Shown: positions 9,098 to 17,309 of the stretch, one piece after another
How the letters are laid out: each line of letters opens with the position of its first letter
Position numbering within the stretch: the stretch's first letter is position 1
DNA from: Bacillus sp. FJAT-22090
GTDB lineage: Bacteria > Bacillota > Bacilli > Bacillales_A > Planococcaceae
Direction of reading: 5' to 3'
NCBI RefSeq assembly: GCF_001278755.1
Contig: NZ_CP012601.1
Span: 2,728,001-2,792,000, forward strand
DNA length: 64,000 bases
Made by a program: the position numbers and the translations under genes
Notes under the pieces: generated by a model
The model's database searches: none
What the model saw: only the letters and a program-made list of their open reading frames with translations
What the model was told of the DNA's origin: nothing

Positions 9098-9976
9098 ATG
9101 AATAAAGAATGGTTTACTTATTTAGTTCTTTTAGGATGCGTTATTGCTTGGGGAAGTAATTTCGTCTTTGGATCTATTTTAGTGGACGTATTTGATCCGA
9201 GTATAATAGCATTTTTTCGTTTAATATTTATCGTTATTTTTCTTTTCTTCATGACCTATCGAACTATTAAAATACAGGAACTAACCTTACATAATTACAT
9301 TTGGTTAGGAGTAGCTGGATTTATAGGAGTATCGTTAAATCAATGGAGCTTCTATGCGAGCCTTCAATATACAGAACCAGTTACAGCATCACTCATCCTC
9401 GCTTTGTCGCCAATAGTTACGGCCATACTTTCGTCTTACTATTTTAAAGAGAGAAAGACATTACAATTTTGGCTGGGCTCCTTAGTTGCTTTGTTAGGAG
9501 TTTGGCTTGTAATAACTAATGGATCATTGCTTGTACCTAATTTCGGAAAAGGCGAGCTATTAATCAGTCTAACCATGTTAACCTTTTCTGTTTTCCTAAT
9601 TTTTGTTCAACATCTTTCCAAGTCTATTCATCCTTCTACTATTACTCTATTAAGCAATCTCTTTGGATTAGTTGGATTACTTCCTTTTGTCCCTTGGAAT
9701 AAAGCCTATCTAGTATTGTCTGTTCCCCTTTCCTATTGGTTGTTACTTATTATAACGGCGATTATTATGCATGGTCTTTGTACGTATTTATGGAATAGCT
9801 CCATCCATAAAGTTGGAGCTTCTAAAGCTGCACTTTTATTGAACCTGGAACCTTTTGTTGCAATGATCTTTGGATTCTTTCTATTAGATATTAATATTCA
9901 AGCACTTCAAATGATTGGTGCAATTGTTATTATCATAGGTGTATCTATTTCACTGAAGCCCAACGCAAATTATTAA
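9098..9976 (+). CDS. DMT superfamily transporter, EamA type
   Basis: Integral membrane protein of about 292 residues with ten predicted helices made of two EamA repeats. The first opens CVIAWGSNFVFG and contains EPVTASLILALSPIVTAILS; the second repeats the pattern with KVGASKAALLLNLEPFVAMIFG. These are the characteristic repeat-end motifs of drug/metabolite exporters. The ATG at 9098 is chosen although AAAGGAGG lies 13 bases away, because the longer frame would start inside that ribosome site. Family members export amino acids or metabolites; the substrate here is unknown. Confidence 0.85.
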   Translation: MNKEWFTYLVLLGCVIAWGSNFVFGSILVDVFDPSIIAFFRLIFIVIFLFFMTYRTIKIQELTLHNYIWLGVAGFIGVSLNQWSFYASLQYTEPVTASLILALSPIVTAILSSYYFKERKTLQFWLGSLVALLGVWLVITNGSLLVPNFGKGELLISLTMLTFSVFLIFVQHLSKSIHPSTITLLSNLFGLVGLLPFVPWNKAYLVLSVPLSYWLLLIITAIIMHGLCTYLWNSSIHKVGASKAALLLNLEPFVAMIFGFFLLDINIQALQMIGAIVIIIGVSISLKPNANY

Positions 9977-10156
9977 TCCGAAGCCCATCTTTTTACAGAT
10001 AGTGGTGAAAAAATTTTCTTGTCGTTATAAAATACTTCTATAAGGGTCGGTCAAAATGAATACTCAAATAATGGAAGATATCATCAAGGTCGCAAGTATT
10101 CAAAACGATGTTAAATCATTGTTTACTTATATTTTTTAGCAAAGTGAGGAATTAAA

Positions 10157-10459
10157 ATGAAAGAACTTACCGAAGAGATACTAAAATTTCGTGATGATCG
10201 GGGTTGGGGTGGAAATCATGATGCGCGTAGCCTAGCAATATCTGTTTCCTTAGAAGCAAGTGAATTATTAGAGCATTTTCAATGGGTCTCCTCAGAGGAA
10301 GCTATTCAAAAGGACAAGCAGGCAATAGTTGAAGAGGCAGCAGACGTTTTTATTTACCTCTTACAACTGGCGAACGTGTTAGACATTGACCTAAAAGATG
10401 CAGCCCAACAAAAATTAAAGAAAAATGCAGTAAAATATCCTATCCCAACAAACTTGTAA
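10157..10459 (+). CDS. MazG-like nucleotide pyrophosphohydrolase
   Basis: A 100-residue all-helical protein with the two acidic motifs of the MazG/dCTPase fold: EASELLEHFQW, giving the ExxE pair, and VEEAADVFIYLLQLANVL, giving the ExxxD pair that binds Mg2+. Such enzymes hydrolyse (d)NTPs to monophosphate and pyrophosphate, probably as house-cleaning against non-canonical nucleotides. It stands alone with a GTGAGG ribosome site. This is the short iMazG/RS21-C6-like class, not the full-length MazG. Confidence 0.88.
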   Translation: MKELTEEILKFRDDRGWGGNHDARSLAISVSLEASELLEHFQWVSSEEAIQKDKQAIVEEAADVFIYLLQLANVLDIDLKDAAQQKLKKNAVKYPIPTNL

Positions 10460-10580
10460 TTTACTTTATATGGTTCTATTACCATCGTTATTCACTAGAA
10501 TAAACAATCACAATGAAATATCCTATATATGGCTTACTTGACCAAAATTTTGTAAGACTAATAAATTTAGGAGAATACCT

Positions 10581-11678
10581 ATGAAGAAATTATTATCAAT
10601 ATTATTAACTGCATTTTTAGTGGTTGCATGTTTTGTTTCTCCCCCCACTTCTGTCGAAGCCGCTTCACTTTCAAAAGCTGAATCATTAGTGAAAATTGCG
10701 GAACAACATGCCGGAGCTTTAAAATGGCAAATTTCTTATGAACTTACAAAAGAAATTAAAAATCCTGATATGAAAATTTTTAATGACACAAAAAATGCAT
10801 ATTTAAACGCTAAGAAGGAATTAGATCAATTAAGTGGTCAAAAGAAAGAGGATTTAAAGAAGCGTTTAGAAAATAACGTTGGCATTCACTATACCCGTGC
10901 AATGGGATATATTGATGCAATTACTTCTGGTAAGAAAATAGTAGATAAAACAAATAAATTTAATACTTTATTTGCAGCAAATCCAACAGCTGATGCTACT
11001 GAAAAAAGTTACCATGAATTATCTAGTGAGATACGCAAACAAGCGATTTTACTTTACCGTGTTTATGGAAAGTCAACAAGAGATGCAATATTAGTTAAAT
11101 ACAAAACTCCAGGTGAAAAGGCTCTTCAGTCATCTAAATATGTTATTTCTACAAAAATGCATTTGGATACATTAGATAGAATGATTGCTGAAAACGCGGA
11201 TCAACAAACAGTTGAAACACAAGTTATCGGATTCTTTGACTTACTCGATGTAATTGAAGATGAATCTATCATAAACGAACTTTATGAAACTTATTATGAA
11301 ATAATAAGAAATGATTCAAGCTTTCTAGCACAAGAGAGCGAGATTATTGAGTTCTTCAAAAAATCCGATGAATACGCAAATGAAGAAAATCTTGAAGCAA
11401 CACTTAGTTTATATAGCGAAGAATACCCTGGCTATGAAGATCTAAGTGAATTAATTGGCTCTACCTTCCAAGACTATGACATAAAATACGAGACGTTAGG
11501 TTTGGAAGTTCAATATATTTTAGAAGGCACTGCATTCGTAATTCATGATCAACAAGTAACTATGGATGAAAATGATTCATTTGAATATACCGCTTATTAC
11601 ATTTTAGAAAAAGATGAAGCTGGTAACTGGAAATACCTCGATTCATTTGATGAATCTGATTTTGAAGAAGTAGAATAA
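10581..11678 (+). CDS. Secreted protein with SbsC-like (S-layer) helical domain and NTF2-like C-terminus
   Basis: A 365-residue exported protein with a signal peptide ending near SVEAAS (about residue 27). Residues ~30-200 are helical and match the pattern of the N-terminal wall-polymer-binding part of Geobacillus S-layer protein SbsC, notably TRAMGYIDAI, YHELSSEIRK and the block YRVYGKSTRD. This is recalled similarity, not a search. Residues ~250-365 (FFKKSDEYANEENLEATLSL then strands to GNWKYLDSFD) look like an NTF2/SnoaL fold. It could therefore be a wall-bound protein with a small binding domain. No S-layer homology (SLH) motifs or LPXTG are present. A strong terminator follows. Confidence 0.7.
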   Translation: MKKLLSILLTAFLVVACFVSPPTSVEAASLSKAESLVKIAEQHAGALKWQISYELTKEIKNPDMKIFNDTKNAYLNAKKELDQLSGQKKEDLKKRLENNVGIHYTRAMGYIDAITSGKKIVDKTNKFNTLFAANPTADATEKSYHELSSEIRKQAILLYRVYGKSTRDAILVKYKTPGEKALQSSKYVISTKMHLDTLDRMIAENADQQTVETQVIGFFDLLDVIEDESIINELYETYYEIIRNDSSFLAQESEIIEFFKKSDEYANEENLEATLSLYSEEYPGYEDLSELIGSTFQDYDIKYETLGLEVQYILEGTAFVIHDQQVTMDENDSFEYTAYYILEKDEAGNWKYLDSFDESDFEEVE

Positions 11679-11687
11679 TATATTATC

Positions 11688-11731
11688 AACTGCAGCGATA
11701 CTTGTAGAAATACGAGTGCTGCAGTTTTTTT
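11688..11731 (+). terminator. Intrinsic terminator of the SbsC-like gene
   Basis: Arms ACTGCAGC and GCTGCAGT plus an inner ACTTGTA/TACGAGT stem close a GAAA tetraloop, then seven T. This is a textbook rho-independent terminator. Confidence 0.9.
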
Positions 11732-11798
11732 ATGAATGGCTCTGTTATTACGGATGACTATTATAGAAAACATTCTATTCGTAATGACTAACACCCCT

Positions 11799-11896
11799 GC
11801 ATTCGCGCCTTCCCAGCCGCATGACGTGCCGTATGAGACAAATGGACGCGCCTAGCCATACAGCGGCTTATGCGGACTTGCGCTAGGCGCGAATGC
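11799..11896. repeat. GC-rich nested inverted repeat
   Basis: GCATTCGCGCC (11799-11809) is the exact complement of GGCGCGAATGC (11886-11896). A second pair, CGCGCCTAGC (11847-11856) and GCTAGGCGCG (11882-11891), shares the right-hand arm, so the two stems exclude each other. The block is far richer in GC than its surroundings and has no ORF. Confidence 0.75.
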
Positions 11897-11982
11897 TTAT
11901 AGATAAGTAATGTTCCCTATAACCTAAAACCTAATTAATTTACTCTTTTAGGACTCAGATGTGTGCTTGCCACACACTAAAC

Positions 11983-12060
11983 ATGAGCCTCCTTAGTATG
12001 AGTCGCTCCTTCCCCCCCATCCTCCATTAACGAGGTCTCATCTTCACGCTCATCCTGAAT
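11983..12060 (+). repeat. Dispersed intergenic repeat, copy B
   Basis: It shares, in the same order as copy A, ATGAGCCTCC, AG.ATGAGTCGCTCCTTC, a C-run, and GAGGTCTCATCTTCACGCTC. It lies in the ~530-base gene-free gap between 11732 and 12265, which otherwise holds only the GC-rich hairpin and the promoter region of the next gene. Confidence 0.6.
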
Positions 12061-12265
12061 ACATTCTTCCAACACCCCTATTTCAACATGGGGCTATTAC
12101 CATACGATTTTCATATGAACAATGAAATTTAAAAGGGTTTTATGAATAAATACAATTAACTTCTACTATAAATAAGATGGAGCAATTTTTTTAGATGTAA
12201 CAGCATGATAGTCTGCGACGTCTAATCAAATGTTAGAAAATAAAACATTTTTTGGGGGTTATGAA

Positions 12266-13636
12266 ATGACTAGAAGTGCAAAAAAGCTACTAATCACAGG
12301 TTTAACCATCGGACTATTAACTGTACCATTTTCACAAAATGCTAACGTCCTTGCAAAAGAACAAACAAAAGTCGACCAAAAAGCGAAACAAAATGAACTG
12401 TCTACAAAAAAAGTGATAGATTTAGCAAAGGAATTTAACACAATAGCTAGTTATATTCAACGCGGAGGAGATTATAAGAAAGGGGAATATAAAACCTTTA
12501 CTTACAACAAAAAAACCTATCGCTATTTATCGAGTTCTATCGATACTAAAAAAGAACTAAAAGCATACTTAGAAAAGGTTTTAGTACCTGCTGAAGCAGA
12601 GCAATTTATAAAAAGTAGAGGAATTATTGAATATAAAGGAAAATTAGCACAAGTAGAAGCAGATGGTGGTTCCTTATTACAATGGGAAAAGGCAACTGCT
12701 CAGTTTGTGAAGAAAGATAAAAATAATCTTCAATACCGTCTAACTGTACCTGTCTGGAATACAAACGAAAAACAAAACTTTCTCATTGAATATCAATTTG
12801 TAAACAACAAAGCTGGATGGAAAATCAGTAAAGAACCAATTCAAGAAAAGAATACTGATCTTACGGATAAAGTAGCAGTTGAACTAGCAGCTAAATTTGC
12901 ACAGGCTACACTCTATGTGCAGGCTGGCGGAGAATATAGCCCAGGAGAATACAAAACATTTCTTCATAACGGTTCTACCTATCGTTACCTTTCAAGCAAA
13001 ATTGACACAAAAGCTAAGTTACTGAGCTACTTAATGCAATCCATGACACAAGTTGCTGCTGAGCAGTTTATAAAAGACCTTGGAATCATCGAGTACAAAG
13101 GAAAACTCGCACAAATTGAAGCAGATGGTGGTACTTTAGCACAATGGAATAAAGCAACTGCGGAGTTAATCAAAAAGGATAAAAACTCCACGTATTATAA
13201 AGTGATTGTTCCTTTTGGAAACACGAATGAAAAACAAGTGTATATTGTAGAATATCAAAATGTAAATAATGTTGGTTGGCGAGTTAGCAAAAAGCCTTAT
13301 TGGGAATTAGATATTCCGGGAAATGTAAACCCTATTTATGTTCTCTTCAATTATTTACTAATTGATTCTAAAATTGCTCAAAATCAGTTCCTACCTCATT
13401 CTACTTTTGATGTGACCGAATTTAAAAAAGGCATCAAAAAACTTGAGTTCGTAAATCTGAAAGAAACAGAAAGAAACAATTCACAAGTTGAATTTCTAGT
13501 TACGATAAAAGTGGAAGTAGAAAATAATTATAATGGTCCTTTAACAAACGGATTAAATAAAATGTTATTTACCGTTCAACCGTCCGGTTACATGGAATTT
13601 AAAATCGACCAAGTCGGCATTGTAAACATGTATTAG
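12266..13636 (+). CDS. Secreted protein with two tandem IseA-like (DL-endopeptidase inhibitor) domains
   Basis: A 456-residue exported protein; the ATG at 12266 has GGGGGT eight bases upstream and begins a signal peptide (cleavage near NVLAKEQ). Two repeats of about 140 residues (roughly 50-191 and 202-340) share YKTF, YRYLSS.IDTK, AEQFIK..GIIEYKGKLAQ and EADGG.L.QW.KATA. This pattern resembles B. subtilis IseA (YoeB), which binds and inhibits D,L-endopeptidase autolysins at the wall; the match is from memory. A third C-terminal region (~341-456) is unlike the repeats and opens PGNVNPIYVLFNYL. IseA itself is a single domain, so this is an unusual duplicated and extended form. It may bind two autolysins or bridge them. 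Confidence 0.72.
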   Translation: MTRSAKKLLITGLTIGLLTVPFSQNANVLAKEQTKVDQKAKQNELSTKKVIDLAKEFNTIASYIQRGGDYKKGEYKTFTYNKKTYRYLSSSIDTKKELKAYLEKVLVPAEAEQFIKSRGIIEYKGKLAQVEADGGSLLQWEKATAQFVKKDKNNLQYRLTVPVWNTNEKQNFLIEYQFVNNKAGWKISKEPIQEKNTDLTDKVAVELAAKFAQATLYVQAGGEYSPGEYKTFLHNGSTYRYLSSKIDTKAKLLSYLMQSMTQVAAEQFIKDLGIIEYKGKLAQIEADGGTLAQWNKATAELIKKDKNSTYYKVIVPFGNTNEKQVYIVEYQNVNNVGWRVSKKPYWELDIPGNVNPIYVLFNYLLIDSKIAQNQFLPHSTFDVTEFKKGIKKLEFVNLKETERNNSQVEFLVTIKVEVENNYNGPLTNGLNKMLFTVQPSGYMEFKIDQVGIVNMY

Positions 13637-13846
13637 TCACACTAGTTTCTCCTAAGAAAATGGTAAAGTTTTAAAAGCTAAGGTTATTAATATTACCTTT
13701 TGTTTTATAGCGTTTAATTGGCGATGGCTTTTATAACTTCTACAAACATGAATTAAGAAAATATTCCTAATTTTGAAGTGATTTTAGACGAATTAGGGTA
13801 TACTTAAAATATGTGATGTGTTTTATTACGTATAGGAGGTATGTAT

Positions 13847-14275
13847 ATGTCAGTCGCTAGTGCCGCTTCACAAGTAAATCTTGATTTTCTTATAAATGAT
13901 TTAGGTTTTCGTCAAGTATCCAATACTTCCATATTTCAAAAAGAACATTTTTTTATCATTTCTCCCTCTGTTCAAAACAAATCAAATTCGTTTGAACTGG
14001 GTGACTCGCTTATGAAAAAATACAATCCTGATAAAGTTGAAGGATACTTGCTTATTCGTATTAAAGATAAGTTCCTTATGGCAAAACTTCATTCTTTTCA
14101 AAGAAAAATGATGACTATGGAAACGGAAAAAAGCACAAAGAGTAAGCCTTCCTTTTGGAAGTTCAATGTAATTGAATCTATTGTACCAAAAATTGTAAAT
14201 AGTGAAGATCGATCATTGATGTATAAAATTCAAGCTCCATCTAATAAACAGTTGATTTCATTTTTCAATAAATAA
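13847..14275 (+). CDS. Hypothetical protein
   Basis: A 142-residue soluble protein that I do not recognise. The second ATG (13847) is preferred because AGGAGGT directly abuts the first one at 13841 and lies six bases before the second. It starts MSVASAASQVNLDFL, has no signal peptide or membrane segment, and ends in a basic region. A GGGTAT at 13797 might be a SigB -10, but no matching -35 is seen. A strong terminator follows immediately, so it is monocistronic. Confidence 0.65.
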   Translation: MSVASAASQVNLDFLINDLGFRQVSNTSIFQKEHFFIISPSVQNKSNSFELGDSLMKKYNPDKVEGYLLIRIKDKFLMAKLHSFQRKMMTMETEKSTKSKPSFWKFNVIESIVPKIVNSEDRSLMYKIQAPSNKQLISFFNK

Positions 14276-14283
14276 AAGTAAAG

Positions 14284-14332
14284 AAGCACTTAAATCTTCT
14301 ATCCATCGGTTAGAGATTTAAGTGCTTTTTTC
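14284..14332 (+). terminator. Intrinsic terminator
   Basis: The 14-bp perfect stem AAGCACTTAAATCT (14284-14297) with AGATTTAAGTGCTT (14314-14327) is followed by T residues, closing the hypothetical gene at 13847. Confidence 0.92.
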
Positions 14333-14451
14333 ATTGTCTTAAAAATATATTATATTAAAAGAATGTTCAAAATATTTTATAAAAGGCATTGTATATTTCT
14401 TTCTTACTAGTTACTATTAATTTATAAAAGTAGATTAGAAGAGGTACAACA

Positions 14452-15663
14452 TTGGAAAATATAACCATGCATTTTCTGTTTAATCTTTCCTTATTAATCC
14501 TTTTACTTTTCGTTAGTTTAACCATTATTCGTACAATGAGTAGTAAAAGTATTTTTAACTTCAAGCGAACAGGTTTACTTTATTGTGTTATTTCTTTAAT
14601 ACTCTGTTTCCTCTATTCCTATCAATTAGGCGATGAAGCTGTTTTAGATCTGAGAATTGTTCCTTTTTTAATAGGATCGCTTTACTTGAGAGTAAGCCAT
14701 ATACTTTTTGTAGTAATTATTGTCAGTCGTGGGTTATACGGAATTGATTTCGGATTCTTTTTCGGACTATTAATTTATTCTATTATTAGCCCTATATTAT
14801 GGTTTATTTCCCCATGGTTTCTAAAGCTAGCTTCCAAACATCGAATTCTTTTATTGATGGGAATATCTATATTCATAAGTGTAGGTATATTAATAGTAGT
14901 TTTATATGAATCATCGGCTGGTCATACATGGGATTTGATATTTGCCTATATTATTGTTCCTCCACTTGGTGTTGCAATGATTGCATATATCATCGAGGCA
15001 ACAGAAAAAAATATTCAATTGCATCAACAAATAATAAAAGCAGAGAAATTAGAAGCAGTAGAACAAATGGGAGCAGCAATTTCCCATGAAATACGAAATC
15101 CATTAACAACTGCAATTGGTTTTGTGGAACTGCTTTCCAATAACTCACTAAAGGATAATAAAAGAGTTCAATATCTTTCTATTTTAAAAGAAGAATTGGA
15201 TGCAGCAGAAGGAATTATCCAAGACTATCTAACCTTTTCTAAACCAATAATTGAATCAGATGAAAAACTGCAAATCGATACTGAACTTACACATACTTTA
15301 AAGTTGCTTAAGCCTTTAGCAAATCTTCATTCTGTGAAAATTATTACCCATTTCTCATCAACTCAATTTATCGAAGCTGATCGTTCGAAATTTCAACAAG
15401 CATTTATCAATATTATTAAAAACTATATCGATTGCATGCCACACGGTGGCACCTTATTAATAGAAACTGTTGATACCAAAACGAGTATTTTAATCTCAAT
15501 TACAAACGATGGTGTGTTAAATGGAGAACAACTATCTACTTTGACTTGCAGAATGACAGCCGCCTTCAATATTGTACGTGATTTGAAAGGAGCAATAGAT
15601 ATTAGGAGTCGAAATGGAAAGGATACTATTTTCAGATTTTCCTTTAAATCAATAAAATATTAA
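14452..15663 (+). CDS. KinB-like membrane histidine kinase with degenerate ATP-binding domain
   Basis: A 403-residue protein with a TTG start and GAAGAGGT upstream. About six transmembrane helices (residues 10-180) form a 5TMR-LYT-like sensor as in sporulation kinase KinB. A normal dimerisation/phospho-acceptor block follows, QMGAAISHEIRNPLTTAIGF, with His212. The catalytic domain is eroded: the N-box remains as INIIKNYID, the G1 position reads NDGVLNGEQ instead of DTGTGM, and no GTGLGL G2 box is left. It probably cannot bind ATP by itself but keeps the acceptor histidine. The next gene is an intact paralogue, so trans-phosphorylation in a heterodimer or a dominant-negative role are the obvious hypotheses. 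Confidence 0.85.
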   Translation: MENITMHFLFNLSLLILLLFVSLTIIRTMSSKSIFNFKRTGLLYCVISLILCFLYSYQLGDEAVLDLRIVPFLIGSLYLRVSHILFVVIIVSRGLYGIDFGFFFGLLIYSIISPILWFISPWFLKLASKHRILLLMGISIFISVGILIVVLYESSAGHTWDLIFAYIIVPPLGVAMIAYIIEATEKNIQLHQQIIKAEKLEAVEQMGAAISHEIRNPLTTAIGFVELLSNNSLKDNKRVQYLSILKEELDAAEGIIQDYLTFSKPIIESDEKLQIDTELTHTLKLLKPLANLHSVKIITHFSSTQFIEADRSKFQQAFINIIKNYIDCMPHGGTLLIETVDTKTSILISITNDGVLNGEQLSTLTCRMTAAFNIVRDLKGAIDIRSRNGKDTIFRFSFKSIKY

Positions 15664-15708
15664 TTATAAAATTCTCTACCTAAACCGTTGTTGAAGAGAG
15701 GTATTTCT

Positions 15709-17001
15709 TTGGATTTAACAGAGCACTTTTTTTTCAATTTATCTTTATTGATTGTATTAATGTTTTTTTGTGTATTATGGGTTGAACGGTTAAATAATTT
15801 ACTACAAATTCAACAGATTGCCATTCTATATTTTGTTGTTAGCTTCTTCCTATGTTTTGCATTTAGCTATCCAATACATGATGGCTTTCTGTTTGACTTA
15901 AAAAATATTCCCCTCATTATAAGCGGTCTCTATATGGGGCTAGGACCTTTATTAGGGTTACTAACCATCTGCATTAAAGCATTTTATGGAATTAACGATT
16001 CTTTTTGGGTGACTTTTACGCTTTATGGTGTAATAACAATTTCACTATGGCGACTTTCTCCAGTGTTTTTAAAACTATCTTCTAATCAACGCATATATTT
16101 TTCTGTCGGACTAACTTTTCTCTTCAGTTTAATACAAACAGTATTGGAATTTTTGCATCTACCATATCCTAAATATGATTTGTATTTTGCTGTTTTATTT
16201 ATACAGCCTTTAGGAGTTGGAATGATTGCATATTTTATAGAAGAAATAACTAGAACCATCCTGTTGCGACAGCATCTTTTAAATTCAAAAAGGCTGGAAG
16301 CAGTTGAACAAATGGGAGCTTCTATTTCGCATGAAATTCGCAATCCGTTGACTGCAGCGATTGGTTTTGTTCAACTTTTGCAGAGTGAAAATATATCTAC
16401 TGAGAGTCGCGCTCAATATCTCTCGATTATAAAAAAAGAACTAAAATCAGCAGAAAGGGTTATTCAAGATTATCTAACTTTTTCTAAAACGGAAGACTTT
16501 TTAACAGAAACTATTCATGTTCATGATCAGCTCATGCAAGCTATTCAAGCACTGCAATTAACTGCAAAGAAAAAGTCCATCAAGATCAAAACATTCTTCT
16601 CAAATGATTTAGTGATAATTGGTGACAAGCAAAAGTTTCATCAATGCTTCATAAACATTATGAAGAATGGAATCGAAGCAATGCCTAGAGGAGGAACATT
16701 GACCATTGAAACAGAGTCTACCTCTTCAGCAGTTAACATTCTAATTAAAGATACAGGAACAGGCATGACACCTGATCAATTGGTACGTTTAGGAGAACCT
16801 TATTATTCCACAAAGGGAAATAAAGGGACAGGCCTCGGTCTGATGGTAGTCTATAGTATCGTAAGTGCTATGAATGGAACAATCCATGTGGAAAGTGAAT
16901 TAAATTCGGGTACGACCTTTAAGTTTACGTTCCCCTTATTATCTCAGTCTTTAGAACAAATAGAAATTCTCGAAAATAAAAAGGAATATGTTTTAAGTTA
17001 A
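15709..17001 (+). CDS. KinB-like membrane sensor histidine kinase
   Basis: A 430-residue intact paralogue of the preceding gene. The TTG at 15709 is chosen because AGAGAGGT ends six bases before it, mirroring the upstream gene. About six membrane helices, then ASISHEIRNPLTAAIGF with acceptor His208, N-box INIMKNGIEAM, G1 DTGTGMTPD, F-box EPYYSTK and G2 GTGLGLMVV. KinB-type kinases feed phosphate to Spo0F/Spo0A at the onset of sporulation; this assignment rests on architecture. No response regulator is adjacent, which fits an orphan phosphorelay kinase. A strong terminator follows at 17011. Confidence 0.88.
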   Translation: MDLTEHFFFNLSLLIVLMFFCVLWVERLNNLLQIQQIAILYFVVSFFLCFAFSYPIHDGFLFDLKNIPLIISGLYMGLGPLLGLLTICIKAFYGINDSFWVTFTLYGVITISLWRLSPVFLKLSSNQRIYFSVGLTFLFSLIQTVLEFLHLPYPKYDLYFAVLFIQPLGVGMIAYFIEEITRTILLRQHLLNSKRLEAVEQMGASISHEIRNPLTAAIGFVQLLQSENISTESRAQYLSIIKKELKSAERVIQDYLTFSKTEDFLTETIHVHDQLMQAIQALQLTAKKKSIKIKTFFSNDLVIIGDKQKFHQCFINIMKNGIEAMPRGGTLTIETESTSSAVNILIKDTGTGMTPDQLVRLGEPYYSTKGNKGTGLGLMVVYSIVSAMNGTIHVESELNSGTTFKFTFPLLSQSLEQIEILENKKEYVLS

Positions 17002-17010
17002 ACATGTCAC

Positions 17011-17039
17011 GCACTGAGCTAATAGCTCAGTGCTTTTTT
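17011..17039 (+). terminator. Intrinsic terminator of the kinase pair
   Basis: GCACTGAGCT (17011-17020) and AGCTCAGTGC (17024-17033) enclose a 3-base loop and are followed by six T. Confidence 0.94.
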
Positions 17040-17104
17040 ATGATTAAATTGAGTTTAATAAGCCATATTAGTAAAGAACGTTAATAGGAGAAAGGAGAAT
17101 TCAC

Positions 17105-17269
17105 TTGGGAAGAGACAATAAGCAAGGAAAAAGTAAAAATAAAGATTCGCTACCACAGACCCCAAAAAACCAAAAGATAAAGCCAAATGAAATTCAAGAA
17201 GAGTTTTCACGTGAATTTGCTGAACTCAGAGAAAATGGAACAAACAAGTTAAATAATAAGAAGAGCTAA
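17105..17269 (+). CDS. Small YfhD-like protein
   Basis: A 54-residue ORF with a TTG start; AAAGGAG lies seven bases upstream. The sequence is charged and disordered: MGRDN, then KNKDSLPQTPKNQK, then EEFSREFAEL. The MGR start, the LPQTPK block and the later EFS/A-E-L block recall the YfhD family of small Bacillus proteins of unknown role; this is recognition from memory. It is bounded by the kinase terminator on the left and the terminator shared with ptsI on the right, so it is its own transcript. Confidence 0.7.
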   Translation: MGRDNKQGKSKNKDSLPQTPKNQKIKPNEIQEEFSREFAELRENGTNKLNNKKS

Positions 17270-17279
17270 TTGTGAAAAC

Positions 17280-17309
17280 AATCCCACTAGAATTTCAACT
17301 AGTGGGATT
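17280..17309. terminator. Shared convergent terminator
   Basis: AATCCCACTAG (17280-17290) pairs with CTAGTGGGATT (17299-17309). It serves both the small gene on the plus strand and ptsI, whose last codons and stop lie inside the stem. Confidence 0.75.

Noticed and set aside
10056-10139. 27-residue ORF upstream of the MazG-like gene
   Set aside because: It has AAGGG nine bases upstream, but there is no other support and no recognisable sequence; could be a leader peptide.
11799-11896. Insertion-sequence end or transposon remnant
   Set aside because: Inverted repeats are present, but there is no transposase fragment or target duplication; called a GC-rich hairpin instead.
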